Both the position numbers and the translations under genes were made by a program. The notes beneath the pieces are model-generated. The model searched no databases, was not told the DNA's origin, and saw only the letters and a list, made by a program, of their open reading frames with translations. Shown piece by piece: positions 17,876 through 26,355 of a stretch of 64,000 nt of DNA (the first letter of the stretch is position 1; each line of letters begins with the position of its first letter). Where the stretch lies: contig CBDALO010000080.1 of the NCBI GenBank assembly GCA_965196985.1, forward strand, positions 1 to 64,000, given 5' to 3'. This stretch comes from 2-12-FULL-35-23 sp965196985 (GTDB lineage: Bacteria; Pseudomonadota; Gammaproteobacteria; UBA12402).

Positions 17876-18691
17876 ATGCCTGAATTACCTGAAGTCGAAA
17901 CAACACGCCGAGGTATTGCACCTTTTCTGCTTAAACAAAGCGTTAGAAAAGTTATTATTCGTCAACCTCAATTACGTTGGCCTATTGAGCCATGTTTGCC
18001 AGAGTTGCTTTTAGGGCAACAGATTAAAGAAGTTGATCGACGTGGGAAGTACCTTCTAATTAAAGTTAATTCTGGTTGCCTGATTATTCACCTGGGGATG
18101 TCTGGCCATTTGCGAGTACTATCTCAGCAGCAAGCAGTACAACAACATGACCATTTTGACTTGGAGTTAGCAAATGGAGAGGTGCTGCGTTATACGGACC
18201 CAAGGCGATTTGGCTGTGTTTTATGGACAGAGCAAGACCCTTTGAAACATAAGTTGCTTATTAACTTGGGCCCTGAACCACTATCAACTGATTTTAGTGC
18301 AGAATACCTTTTTAAGCGCAGCCGTCAGCGCCGATTACCAATCAAAACTTTTATTATGTCTAGTCAACAGGTTGTAGGCGTAGGAAATATTTATGCTAAT
18401 GAAGCTTTGTTTCAAAGTGGTATTAACCCTTTAACGCCCGCTGGTAAATTAAGCAAAGTACGCATAAGTCGGTTAGTTGAGGCTATTAAGGTGGTGCTAA
18501 GGGCAGCTATTAAGCGGGGTGGCACGACGTTGAAGGATTTTTATGGTGTGAACGGTGAGGCAGGGTATTTTAGTTTATCACTTGCTGTCTATGGTCGTGG
18601 TGGTAAGGCCTGCAATAATTGTCAAACTCCCTTAAAAGAAATTCGTTTAGGGCAGCGCCAGACCGTTTATTGTCCGAGGTGTCAGCGCTAG
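17876..18691 (+). CDS. mutM: Formamidopyrimidine-DNA glycosylase (Fpg/MutM)
   Basis: This bifunctional glycosylase/AP lyase removes oxidised purines such as 8-oxoguanine. Its N-terminus MPELPEVETTRRGI supplies the catalytic proline and glutamate after Met removal. QVVGVGNIYANEALF is the helix-two-turn-helix region. The C-terminal zinc finger reads CNNCQTPLKE...CPRC. Its 271 residues are standard. AAGGGG lies shortly upstream. It converges with folC, and the coding ends overlap by 45 bases. Confidence 0.96.
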   Translation: MPELPEVETTRRGIAPFLLKQSVRKVIIRQPQLRWPIEPCLPELLLGQQIKEVDRRGKYLLIKVNSGCLIIHLGMSGHLRVLSQQQAVQQHDHFDLELANGEVLRYTDPRRFGCVLWTEQDPLKHKLLINLGPEPLSTDFSAEYLFKRSRQRRLPIKTFIMSSQQVVGVGNIYANEALFQSGINPLTPAGKLSKVRISRLVEAIKVVLRAAIKRGGTTLKDFYGVNGEAGYFSLSLAVYGRGGKACNNCQTPLKEIRLGQRQTVYCPRCQR

Positions 18692-19906
18692 TATTGCTTC
18701 AGCAACTGTTTGAAAAGAGCCTGTTACTATTACTACTGAGTTCTTTTGTGAGCTCCTTATTGCTTGGTAATAGGCTTGCTTAATAGAGGTGCAGGCTTTT
18801 ATTTTTGTGGTTGGGACATGCTGCCTTAAAGTATTTTTTATTTTGCTAAGCTTGGTTGCACGAGGATGATTGAGTTCAGCAATATACCAAGTATCAATGA
18901 GTGGCAGTAAAGGGTTGATAGTTTCTTTAACTGGTTTGTCGTTAAATAAGCTAAAGACGAGGTGTATTTTTTTACCGTTAAAAGAAGCTATTAGCTTTTC
19001 GCTTAGCTTAATCATCGAAGCAGGATTGTGAGCAACATCTAGGAGTTGTAATTTAGGGAAGGTTAGTTGCTGCCATCGGCCTAGCACATGTGCTTTTTGT
19101 AATGCTTGCCTCATAGCTATTTTAGATACTGAAAAAAAAGGATTTGCTGTTATTGCCATTAATGCGGCAGCACAACTTTCTAAAACCAAATTAGGTTGTG
19201 GTAAGTGCTGGAAGCAATATTGTTTAGATTGCCATTCCCAGGCTTGATTATTTGGTTTATAAATAAAGTCTTGACCAAGCTTAAATAATTTACAATGAAG
19301 TTTTTGTGCTTTGTCAATAATAGGTTTAGGCACATCTTTCTCACCGTAAATCACAATTTGATTGCGTCTCATGATGCCGGCTTTTACTTGTGCAATGGCT
19401 TCTCTAGTATTACCTAACCATTGACAATGCTCTAAGGAAACATTGGTTATGATGGCTATGTCAGCGTCGATAATATTAATGGCATCATCCTGTCCTCCTA
19501 AGCCAACTTCTAAGAGTAAGATATCAGGTTTAGTTTGCTTAAAAAGATAGAGTGCAGCCAATGTCATTAACTCAAACTCAGTAAGAGCGATGTCTTTCCT
19601 CAATTGATGAATAAATAGTAGTGCTTCGATAAGCTGCTCCCTTGTAACTACTTTACCATTTATTCGTATTTGTTCAGTAGGGGTGAATAAATAGGGTGAA
19701 GTATAAACAGCAACTCGCTTTCCTAGTGAGAGATAGTAATTTTCCAAGACATTTAGACAGGAGCCTTTACCATTACTGCCGCCAATAATGACCTTTGGAC
19801 AGCAGAACTTGGTTAGGCTTTCTCTCTTGGCGGCGAGTTTTATGCGCTCCAAGGAAAGGTCCATTTGTTTTGTGTGAGCTGAGTTTAGTAGGCTTTTTAA
19901 TTTCAT
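18647..19906 (-). CDS. folC: Folylpolyglutamate/dihydrofolate synthase FolC
   Basis: FolC adds glutamate to dihydropteroate and to reduced folates. The P-loop reads VIIGGSNGKGSCLNVLE, with later motifs VAVYTSPYLF, LLLEVGLGGQDDAINI and ITNVSLEHCQWLG, and LLDVAHNPASM near the Mur-ligase C-terminal domain. Length is 419 residues, normal for the family. It starts 2 bases after the folE stop and so forms a folE-folC unit on the minus strand. FolC itself is intact, although its upstream partner folE is disrupted. Confidence 0.94.
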   Translation of the reverse strand: MKLKSLLNSAHTKQMDLSLERIKLAAKRESLTKFCCPKVIIGGSNGKGSCLNVLENYYLSLGKRVAVYTSPYLFTPTEQIRINGKVVTREQLIEALLFIHQLRKDIALTEFELMTLAALYLFKQTKPDILLLEVGLGGQDDAINIIDADIAIITNVSLEHCQWLGNTREAIAQVKAGIMRRNQIVIYGEKDVPKPIIDKAQKLHCKLFKLGQDFIYKPNNQAWEWQSKQYCFQHLPQPNLVLESCAAALMAITANPFFSVSKIAMRQALQKAHVLGRWQQLTFPKLQLLDVAHNPASMIKLSEKLIASFNGKKIHLVFSLFNDKPVKETINPLLPLIDTWYIAELNHPRATKLSKIKNTLRQHVPTTKIKACTSIKQAYYQAIRSSQKNSVVIVTGSFQTVAEAILALTPRTINGLALP

Positions 19907-19908
19907 GC

Positions 19909-20388
19909 TTAACGGACTAGAGAGAGAAATTCTGTGCGAGTAGAGCTGTTGGTTCTGAATGTGCCCAGCATCATTGAGGTTTTAACAACAGTATTTTGTT
20001 TTTCAACGCCTCCCATCATTAAGCAAAGATGTTGAGCCTCAATGATTATGCCTACGCCAGAAGCACCAGTTATTTCTTGTAGTGCATTGGCAATTTGTTC
20101 AGTGAAACGCTCTTGAATTTGTAGTCGTCTTGCAAACATATCAACTATACGAGGGATTTTTGATAAGCCTATAACATGGCCCTGTGGGAGGTAGGCAACG
20201 TGGCACTTTCCTATAAAGGGCATTAAGTGGTGTTCGCAAAGGGAATAAACTTCAATATCTTTTATTACGACCATCTCAGATAGGGTGGAAGGAAAAATGG
20301 CGCCATTTACTAAGTCTTGAATGTTTTGTTGATAACCTGATGTAAGCCATTGTATGGCTTTGCTAGCACGGCCAGGTGTTTCTCTTAA
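19909..20388 (-). pseudogene. folE: GTP cyclohydrolase I, main C-terminal part (split folE)
   Basis: FolE turns GTP into dihydroneopterin triphosphate, the first step of folate synthesis. This segment holds the catalytic core: zinc and substrate residues in YSLCEHHLMPFIGKCHVAYLP and the second Cys in EAQHLCLMMGGVEKQNTVVKT. A frame can open at 20403 (MAKLG), but those residues come from the end of an IS1634-like element. The native first 20 codons lie 4 kb away at 24401-24460. Removing the element and one TTAA copy joins them as NPDRPD-LRETPGR, a canonical FolE sequence totalling 179 residues. A truncated product from 20403 could still be made, so loss of activity is likely but not proven. Confidence 0.88.
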
Positions 20389-20549
20389 CCCAAGTTTGGC
20401 CATTTCACCCTGAAAATCAAAAATTTCAGCATTATTTTTAACTCAACCCATTGATTTTACTCGCCTAGTAACATGAATTCTCGGATGTAGTGACACATAA
20501 TGTTAATAAGGGGTTGCATGGGCTGGTAAGGTGATGAGAGTATTGAGTT

Positions 20550-21712
20550 ATGTATATTCGAACCTCTACACAAAAGAGTCCTCGGACAGGTGAGCCTTAC
20601 GCAACCTACCGACTTGTTGATACTCATCGCACTGCTGACGGCAAAGTACGTCAAAGACTGATTTTAAATCTTGGTGCAAATTTTTCAGTAAAGAAGGACA
20701 GTTGGAAATTGCTAGCTGACCGTATTGAGGAAATTTTAACGGGCCAAGGCTCGTTAATTTCAATACCAGCGCATCTAGAAAAACAGGCTCAAATGTATGT
20801 AAAACGCATTCGTGCAAAGCGTGCAGAAGAGAATGAGACAAGCATTACTCTCAATTCAGTAAGCGCGGTAGAACCTGACTTTAAAACAGTGGATGTTAAC
20901 TCCATTGAGAGCGCGGACATACGCCACGTTGGAGCTGAGGCGTTGGGCTTACATGCTGCTAGGCAATTACAACTTGAAGAATTGTTCAGGGCTGTGGGCT
21001 TTAATCAAAAACAATGTTACCTGATGATTGCTACCATCATTGGGCGGCTAGTTGCTCCAGGAAGTGATTTGAGTACGCACTATTATTTAAGCAATCAAAG
21101 TGCGCTAGATGAATTACTGGGTACTGATTTCTCAGAACTATCACTCAAGAAATTCTATAAGACTGCTGATGAGTTACTTAAACATAAACAAGTGATTGAA
21201 GATCAATTATTTGAACGTGAGAAAAATCTGTTTAGTTTAAATCAGGTGATCACTCTCTACGATATAACCAATACCTACTTTGAAGGTCGCGCATTACAAA
21301 ATGATCATGCACAGCATGGGCGATCAAAGGAGAAGCGGTCTGATTGTCCGCTTGTTTCTTTAGGTCTTGTGCTGGATGGATCAGGGTTCCCGCAACGGAG
21401 TGAATTCTTCAAAGGAAATGTTAGCGAGCCTAAAACATTACCCGAAATACTAACTGAGCTTCGTGCACAGCCAGAGGCAACAATTGTCCTAGATGCTGGT
21501 TTTGCAACTGAAGAAAATATTTCATGGCTTACTGAAAAAGGTTTCCATTATATCGTAGTCAGCCGTAGAGCATTGCCTGATGTCGATGAAACCATTGATA
21601 AAGTGCTAGTAAAAGAATCAGTAAATAATACGGTTACAGCGCAATTAGTTAAAGATACTGAAGCAAATGAAGTCTTACTGTACTGCCATTCTCAGGCTAA
21701 GGAAGAAAAAAG
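20550..21712 (+). pseudogene. IS1634-family transposase, N-terminal part
   Basis: This is the first part of a DDE transposase whose frame is interrupted by the nested IS66-like element. It carries the N-terminal PRTGEPYATYRLVDTHRTADG block and two catalytic regions, TLYDITNTYFEG and IVLDAGFATEEN. The reading frame continues after the insertion as KEEKSLNMISKAEARFEEEL when one copy of the 8-bp duplication GAAAAAAG is removed. The rejoined protein would have about 603 residues. The remaining catalytic glutamate lies in the second part, so this copy is inactive. Confidence 0.88.
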
Positions 21713-23659
21713 GTATCCGTTCAATATCAGCATGATTTGAAAATAATTCAAAAAGTTCTTGACAGCTTTTTCGTGCAAATTTGGAAATTTTATATTGGAA
21801 TCATCGTGTGTCATAAAAGCATGATGTGCGCTCTATAACAACGCTGTATGCTCGGATTATTTTTTCATCGATCAGGTTCATGGCTTAAAAATAATTTCAG
21901 CAGTACGGCCATCTGTGTGGGGAAAATTTACCTTTTCAAACCCGTGGTATACTCTTCCTATGAAAAAACAACCTGACAAATCAGTTTTAGCCGATCTTAT
22001 TGAGAGATTTAATAATACTGTTACACCAACAGCACTAGAAACAGATTTTAGCAATGTATGTGAAAGTCAGGCTGAGAAAATCATAAAGCTAGAAGACAAG
22101 GTGCAATCGTTAAATAACGCATTAAATAAATATAAAGGTGAGCAAGGAAAGCCTAATGTTAGAAAGCAAACGCGCGCTAACAAGGACAAGGATCATTCCT
22201 CCGAGAAGGATAGAAAAGGAAATAAAACCAATAAAACTAGAAAGCCAAAATCTAGTAAAAAAAATCTCGAAGTCTCTAATACAGTGACACTAACAATTAA
22301 TCCAGATTCGTTGCCCAGCGATGCTGTGCCAAATGGCTCTAAGAAAACACTTATCCAGGATATAAAAATTGCTGCTAATAACACTCTTTTTTTGCGCCAA
22401 CAATATTACTCCCCTTCTGAAAACAAACACTATACAGCACCTCTGCCAACTGGTTATGAGGGCCAGTTCGGCCCTACTATTAAAAGCTGGACAAGCTTCC
22501 TAAATACTCAAGGTGGTATGACGCTAGAAAGCCTTGAGACATTTTATAAAACCGCCAACATAGATATTAGTAAATCAACCATCCATAGCTTCACAATTAA
22601 AACACCTACGATACTTGAGCCCGAGAAGGTAGAAGTTGTGAAGGCAGGTTTACAATCCACGAACTACCAGCACCTAGATGACACCAACGCTAGAGAGGAT
22701 GGGAAAAACCGTTATGTTAATGTATTGGGTAATGAGTATTATTCAGCTTACTTTACGCTGACCAGTAAAAGTCGATTAAGCGTCATTGAAATGTTAAGCA
22801 AAGACCACTTTGGGTTCACATTAAATGAGGCCGCTTTTAATTTACTGGCTACTATGAACTTACCCCACAAGGTAATCGAAAGCTTAAAGGTATTTCACTC
22901 ATCGACTATCTTAAACAGTAAGGAGCTGGAAGTTATTCTTGATAAGGTATTAGGTGATAAAAAATTTCCAAAATATAGAAAGCTGATTACTGATGCGGCA
23001 GCTATCTCAACATATAGAAAGAGTCCTTATGCGATAGAAACACTCATTACCGATGATGCGCCACAGTTTAAGCTCATTACTGAATCACTCGCCTTGTGCT
23101 GGGTTCATGAGGGTAGGCATTATAAAAAGCTGACGCCAATTTTTAAGAAGCACCAAGACTCTGTTGACAGCTTCTTGGATAGGTTTTGGGATTATTATCA
23201 TAAGCTCATTGAATATAAAAAGAACCCAGGGCAAGATGAGATAGATAAGCTATCCAATGAGTTTACTGAGTTATTCTCAACAATCACTGGCTACGAGAAA
23301 CTAGATAAACAAATTGAGCTCACCTTAAAAAAGAAAAGGCAGCTATTGTTAGTGCTGGAAAAGCCAGAGCTTCCTCTACATAACAATCCAGCAGAGTTGA
23401 TGGCTCGGAAGCAGGCTAGAATGCGCGATGTACACCTTCATACTATGAGTGAAGAAGGAACGAAAGCTAAGGATACAATGGTTACAATTACTGAGACATG
23501 TAAAAAGCTAGCAGTTAATGTCTTCGATTATATATATGACAGAATTACAAAAAACTATTCTATGCCTTCGCTAGCGGAATTAATTACCATCCGCTCATCA
23601 CAGGCGCAGTAAACTAAAGAGAGCGCAGCATGAGCATCATGCTGAAATAAGACGGATAC
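21713..23659 (+). mobile_element. IS66-like insertion sequence nested in the IS1634-like transposase
   Basis: This is a 1947-bp element. The inverted ends share GTATCCGT and TCAGCATGAT blocks, and it is flanked by an exact 8-bp duplication, GAAAAAAG, at 21705-21712 and 23660-23667. An 8-bp duplication is the IS66 norm. Unlike classical IS66 elements, it holds a single transposase gene and no tnpA/tnpB accessory genes. Confidence 0.9.
21960..23612 (+). CDS. IS66-like transposase
   Basis: The protein has about 550 residues from ATG 21960; a frame opens earlier at 21915 without support. A coiled-coil N-terminus (AEKIIKLEDKVQSLNNALNK) and a long Lys/Asn-rich linker precede the catalytic part. 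That part has YQHLDDTNAREDG, LITDDAPQFKLI, a CWVHEGRHYKKL block and LHNNPAELMARKQARMRDVH, where the glutamate completes the DDE triad as in DDE_Tnp_IS66. It appears intact and could move itself. A TATACT -10-like word lies just before the start. Confidence 0.85.
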   Translation: MKKQPDKSVLADLIERFNNTVTPTALETDFSNVCESQAEKIIKLEDKVQSLNNALNKYKGEQGKPNVRKQTRANKDKDHSSEKDRKGNKTNKTRKPKSSKKNLEVSNTVTLTINPDSLPSDAVPNGSKKTLIQDIKIAANNTLFLRQQYYSPSENKHYTAPLPTGYEGQFGPTIKSWTSFLNTQGGMTLESLETFYKTANIDISKSTIHSFTIKTPTILEPEKVEVVKAGLQSTNYQHLDDTNAREDGKNRYVNVLGNEYYSAYFTLTSKSRLSVIEMLSKDHFGFTLNEAAFNLLATMNLPHKVIESLKVFHSSTILNSKELEVILDKVLGDKKFPKYRKLITDAAAISTYRKSPYAIETLITDDAPQFKLITESLALCWVHEGRHYKKLTPIFKKHQDSVDSFLDRFWDYYHKLIEYKKNPGQDEIDKLSNEFTELFSTITGYEKLDKQIELTLKKKRQLLLVLEKPELPLHNNPAELMARKQARMRDVHLHTMSEEGTKAKDTMVTITETCKKLAVNVFDYIYDRITKNYSMPSLAELITIRSSQAQ

Positions 23660-23667
23660 GAAAAAAG

Positions 23668-24316
23668 CTTAAATATGATTAGTAAGGCCGAGGCTCGTTT
23701 CGAAGAGGAATTAATTAAGTTAGCTAATGGACTCACTAAAAAAACCGGCATGAAAGCAATTGAGAAAGTAACATTGCGTTTAGGTCGAATAAAAGAGCGG
23801 CATAAACGTGTTTCAGCTCGCTACACTATCACGCTTGATTCAGAGGGTGATAAGGTTACGCAAATCAGTTGGAGTAAAGTTAACTCTGAGAATCTGGGTG
23901 CATATTGTTTGCGTAGTAACAGAATGGATTTAGATGAAAAAACAATTTTGAGAATTTATACAACTCTAACTGACGTTGAATCGGCATTCAGATCATTAAA
24001 ATCAGAGTTAGGCCTGCGTCCTATCTACCATCAAAAGCAAGAGCGAGTTGATGCCCATCTGTTTATTAGTATTCTTGCTTATCACTTACTACACACTATT
24101 CGCCATCAACTTAAATTGCAGAACATTGATAGTAGCTGGCAAACTATACGGCAGATTTTTAGCACTCAGGTTCGTATCACTACTACAATGCAGCTTGAAA
24201 ATAATAAATTGCTTTCTATTAGAAGAACCTCTAAGGCAACTCCAGAGCAAGTTGTGATCTATAAATCGTTAGGCATGAATTCAGAACCTGGGGACACTGA
24301 AAAAACAATTTGTTAA
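23668..24316 (+). pseudogene. IS1634-family transposase, C-terminal part
   Basis: This continues the transposase interrupted at 21712. LTDVESAFRSLKSELGLRPIYH carries the final catalytic glutamate. RVDAHLFISILAYHLLHTIRHQL is the conserved C-terminal helix region of the IS4/IS1634 superfamily. A Met within the segment gives an apparent independent frame at 23675, but this is only the tail of the split gene. Confidence 0.88.
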
Positions 24317-24396
24317 GTTGTAGTGACCCTAAACGTTTTTTTAAAACGTAAGTCATTGATTTGGATAGGTTTAATTGTAGAACGGACAAAGTTGGG

Positions 24397-24460
24397 TTAA
24401 GTCAGGGCGATCGGGATTTTCACCTATTGCTTCAATAATTGAGATGAAATATTCTTGCAT
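24397..24460 (-). pseudogene. folE: GTP cyclohydrolase I, displaced N-terminal 20 codons
   Basis: Reading leftward from ATG 24460 gives MQEYFISIIEAIGENPDRPD, the classic FolE amino-terminal helix sequence, before the IS1634-like element intervenes at the TTAA of 24397-24400. AAGG 9 bases before the ATG is the probable ribosome-binding site. An ISKra4-like element is inserted immediately upstream, with its 8-bp duplication at 24471-24478 overlapping the ribosome-binding-site region. The native start of folE is therefore cut off from both its promoter and the rest of its coding region. Confidence 0.88.
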
Positions 24461-24478
24461 AATGCAATACCTTGTAGG

Positions 24479-25865
24479 GGGTGCTGCCTCTATATAATGT
24501 AGGCTATATTGCTGCTGGCACGCCAAAATCATTGACCTTCTCCCAAAACTGATCCCATCTGCCTTTAGTCTTTACTAGTGTTCTCAAGCATAAAACGATT
24601 TTCATTCCCTTGTCTTTCCAGCGCATTCCTGATCCGCCTAATCTTTGTTTAACAATTGTTTTACATGCTGCTTCAGTGACGCCAGAGCCAATTGGTGCAT
24701 TCTGCTTAATCAAATTATGATACGACATTCGCTTTTCTTTAATATTATTTTCAAAATACGTAATTGTTCCTTCTAGCTTTTCTCTAAGCGATTTATTCAG
24801 TTTTTTATTTAGATGCTCTTTAAGCTCAGCAAGTATTCTACCTGCCGCACCTTTCTTGTGCTTTAAGTCATGACATCTCTCTTCGAGCCAAACATCACGC
24901 TCATCTCTTTCAGATTTTTTGGTAAATACTGCCTTTGATGCTTCGCCGAGATATTCAGTTGCATGCCAAAAATCTAAAATTTGCGTATCAGTATGTTTTT
25001 TTAGAAATGGCCAATTATTTTTTGCTCCATCAGCAACGCCAATTGTTTTAGCATCAGGGTAATATTTCTTTTTCAGCTTTATTTCCTTTTCAAGCCTATT
25101 AAAGAATTCATCTTTTCCATATTCTGGTGATGCTGCAACGTAGGTTGTGTGCAGGCGTGCACCATGCTTATCATACATGGAAATAGTTCCAACCATGCTC
25201 TCTCTATAACCATCATCAACGGTGAGAACATATGCACCATCTAAGCTAATACTTAGCATCTCAATGCCTGCATCAAGCTTTGGCTCTTCATATTCCCACT
25301 CAGCCTCTTTGGCTTGTGCAATACCGCCAACAAAATCAGTTGCCCGTTGCAAGTATGAATGTGAGATTTTACGGTTATGATTGACCTTGAGATCATCAAT
25401 AACACTAGGAGCAGGTAAGTTTGAGTATTTATGTGAGATTATTTTTGCAAATCGCGGTGTTGATCCTTGGATAATTCTAGCCTTATCTTCTAAAGGACAA
25501 AAGATCTTCCCGCCTTTAGAGGTTTGATAAACATAACGCTTAACTCGAGCAACTCCATAAGGCGTTTGGTAATTTGCTTCATCTCTACTTCGTGCTGTTA
25601 GCTTTATTTTTCCAACATGGATAGGAGAGCCATCTGCATCAAACTTACTTAAAGCTTTTTCAGTGGCTAATGTTCCAACCTCATTAAGGCCGTCAAGAAT
25701 TGCATCCTCACATTCAAGCATGGATCCTTTTAGTGGAAGCTTGAGCTCAATAGTTAATTCATTATTTTCATCAGAGAGAATTCTAGCTAACATCCAAACA
25801 CCATCCGTAATCAAGTTAAAGTGTATATTATGCTATATTTTCTACATTATATAAAGGCAGCACCC
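24479..25865 (-). mobile_element. ISKra4-family insertion sequence, copy 1
   Basis: This is a 1387-bp element with inverted ends GGGTGCTGCCTCTATATAAT and the complement of GGTGCTGCCTTTATATAAT. It is flanked by an 8-bp duplication, CTTGTAGG, at 24471-24478 and 25866-25873. A second copy of identical length lies at 39941-41327. It separates folE from the promoter region it shared with folB. Confidence 0.92.
24504..25793 (-). CDS. ISKra4-family transposase
   Basis: This DDE transposase has about 430 residues. ISLDGAYVLTVDDGYRES holds the first catalytic Asp, TIGVADGAKNNWPFLKK the second, and GSGVTEAACKTIVKQRLGGSG the glutamate region. The longest frame opens with a TTG at 25814, and ATG 25793 (MLARILSDENN) is the more conventional start. 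It differs from the copy at 39966 in a few residues (for example AVFTKK versus AIFTKK). It appears intact. Confidence 0.9.
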   Translation of the reverse strand: MLARILSDENNELTIELKLPLKGSMLECEDAILDGLNEVGTLATEKALSKFDADGSPIHVGKIKLTARSRDEANYQTPYGVARVKRYVYQTSKGGKIFCPLEDKARIIQGSTPRFAKIISHKYSNLPAPSVIDDLKVNHNRKISHSYLQRATDFVGGIAQAKEAEWEYEEPKLDAGIEMLSISLDGAYVLTVDDGYRESMVGTISMYDKHGARLHTTYVAASPEYGKDEFFNRLEKEIKLKKKYYPDAKTIGVADGAKNNWPFLKKHTDTQILDFWHATEYLGEASKAVFTKKSERDERDVWLEERCHDLKHKKGAAGRILAELKEHLNKKLNKSLREKLEGTITYFENNIKEKRMSYHNLIKQNAPIGSGVTEAACKTIVKQRLGGSGMRWKDKGMKIVLCLRTLVKTKGRWDQFWEKVNDFGVPAAI

Positions 25866-25945
25866 CTTGTAGGAGTTTGTTTTTTGGTTGACGTGATTGA
25901 CCATCTGTATCTATCATCTCGAACTTATTGGATGAGGACTTAATT

Positions 25946-26305
25946 TTGAAGGTTGAATTATCAATTAAAAAACTTCAGTTGTCAGTTTTTTTGGGGTGGG
26001 GTTTATCCGAAAGACGACAGCCTCAATCGGTTTTGGTTGACTTAACTGTAAGCTTAACTAGACTTCCTGCTGCTTGTATGACGGATGAATTAAGTGATAC
26101 GGTTTGTTATGCGGAGCTGGCTAAACGGTTACAATTATTTTGTCATAGCAAGCAGTTTAAGTTGTTAGAGTATCTGGGCTACGAGCTTTTTACTTATACG
26201 AAGTCTTTATTAAATACCTCAAGTAAATTAAGTATGACTATTAACAAAATTTCTCCTGACTCTTGTTCGATAGGTATTGCTCAATTTTCTTTGAAGGACG
26301 ACTAA
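25946..26305 (+). CDS. folB: Dihydroneopterin aldolase FolB
   Basis: FolB converts dihydroneopterin to 6-hydroxymethyl-dihydropterin and glycolaldehyde. The 119-residue protein has the family pattern LSIKKLQLSVFLGWGLSERRQPQSVLVDL and VCYAELAKRLQLF, with LLEYLGYELFTYTKSLL and a C-terminal ISPDSCSIGIAQF. The long frame opens at 25928, but GAGGA at 25934-25938 lies 7 bases before TTG 25946, which gives a canonical FolB N-terminus, so I chose this rare TTG start. It was the first gene of folB-folKP-CADD, and an IS256 copy now separates it from folKP. Confidence 0.85.
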   Translation: MKVELSIKKLQLSVFLGWGLSERRQPQSVLVDLTVSLTRLPAACMTDELSDTVCYAELAKRLQLFCHSKQFKLLEYLGYELFTYTKSLLNTSSKLSMTINKISPDSCSIGIAQFSLKDD

Positions 26306-26355
26306 GCTTTTCCGAAAATCCACATCGTCAAACGGTTTTAATTAATCTTTTTTAA

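Larger units (their letters stand above)
20389..24396 (+). mobile_element. IS1634-like insertion sequence in folE, itself split by an IS66-like element
   Basis: The ends are inverted repeats, CCCAAGTTTGGCC on the left and GGACAAAGTTGGG on the right. They are flanked by a TTAA duplication at 20385-20388 and 24397-24400, whose removal restores the folE frame exactly. Without the nested IS66-like element and its duplication, the element is about 2.05 kb. The 160 bases before the transposase gene and the 80 bases after it hold no other gene. Confidence 0.88.

Noticed and set aside
20389..20403. Native folE start at MAKLG
   Set aside because: The codons lie inside the IS1634-like terminal repeat. 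The true N-terminus MQEYFISIIEAIGENP is at 24460.
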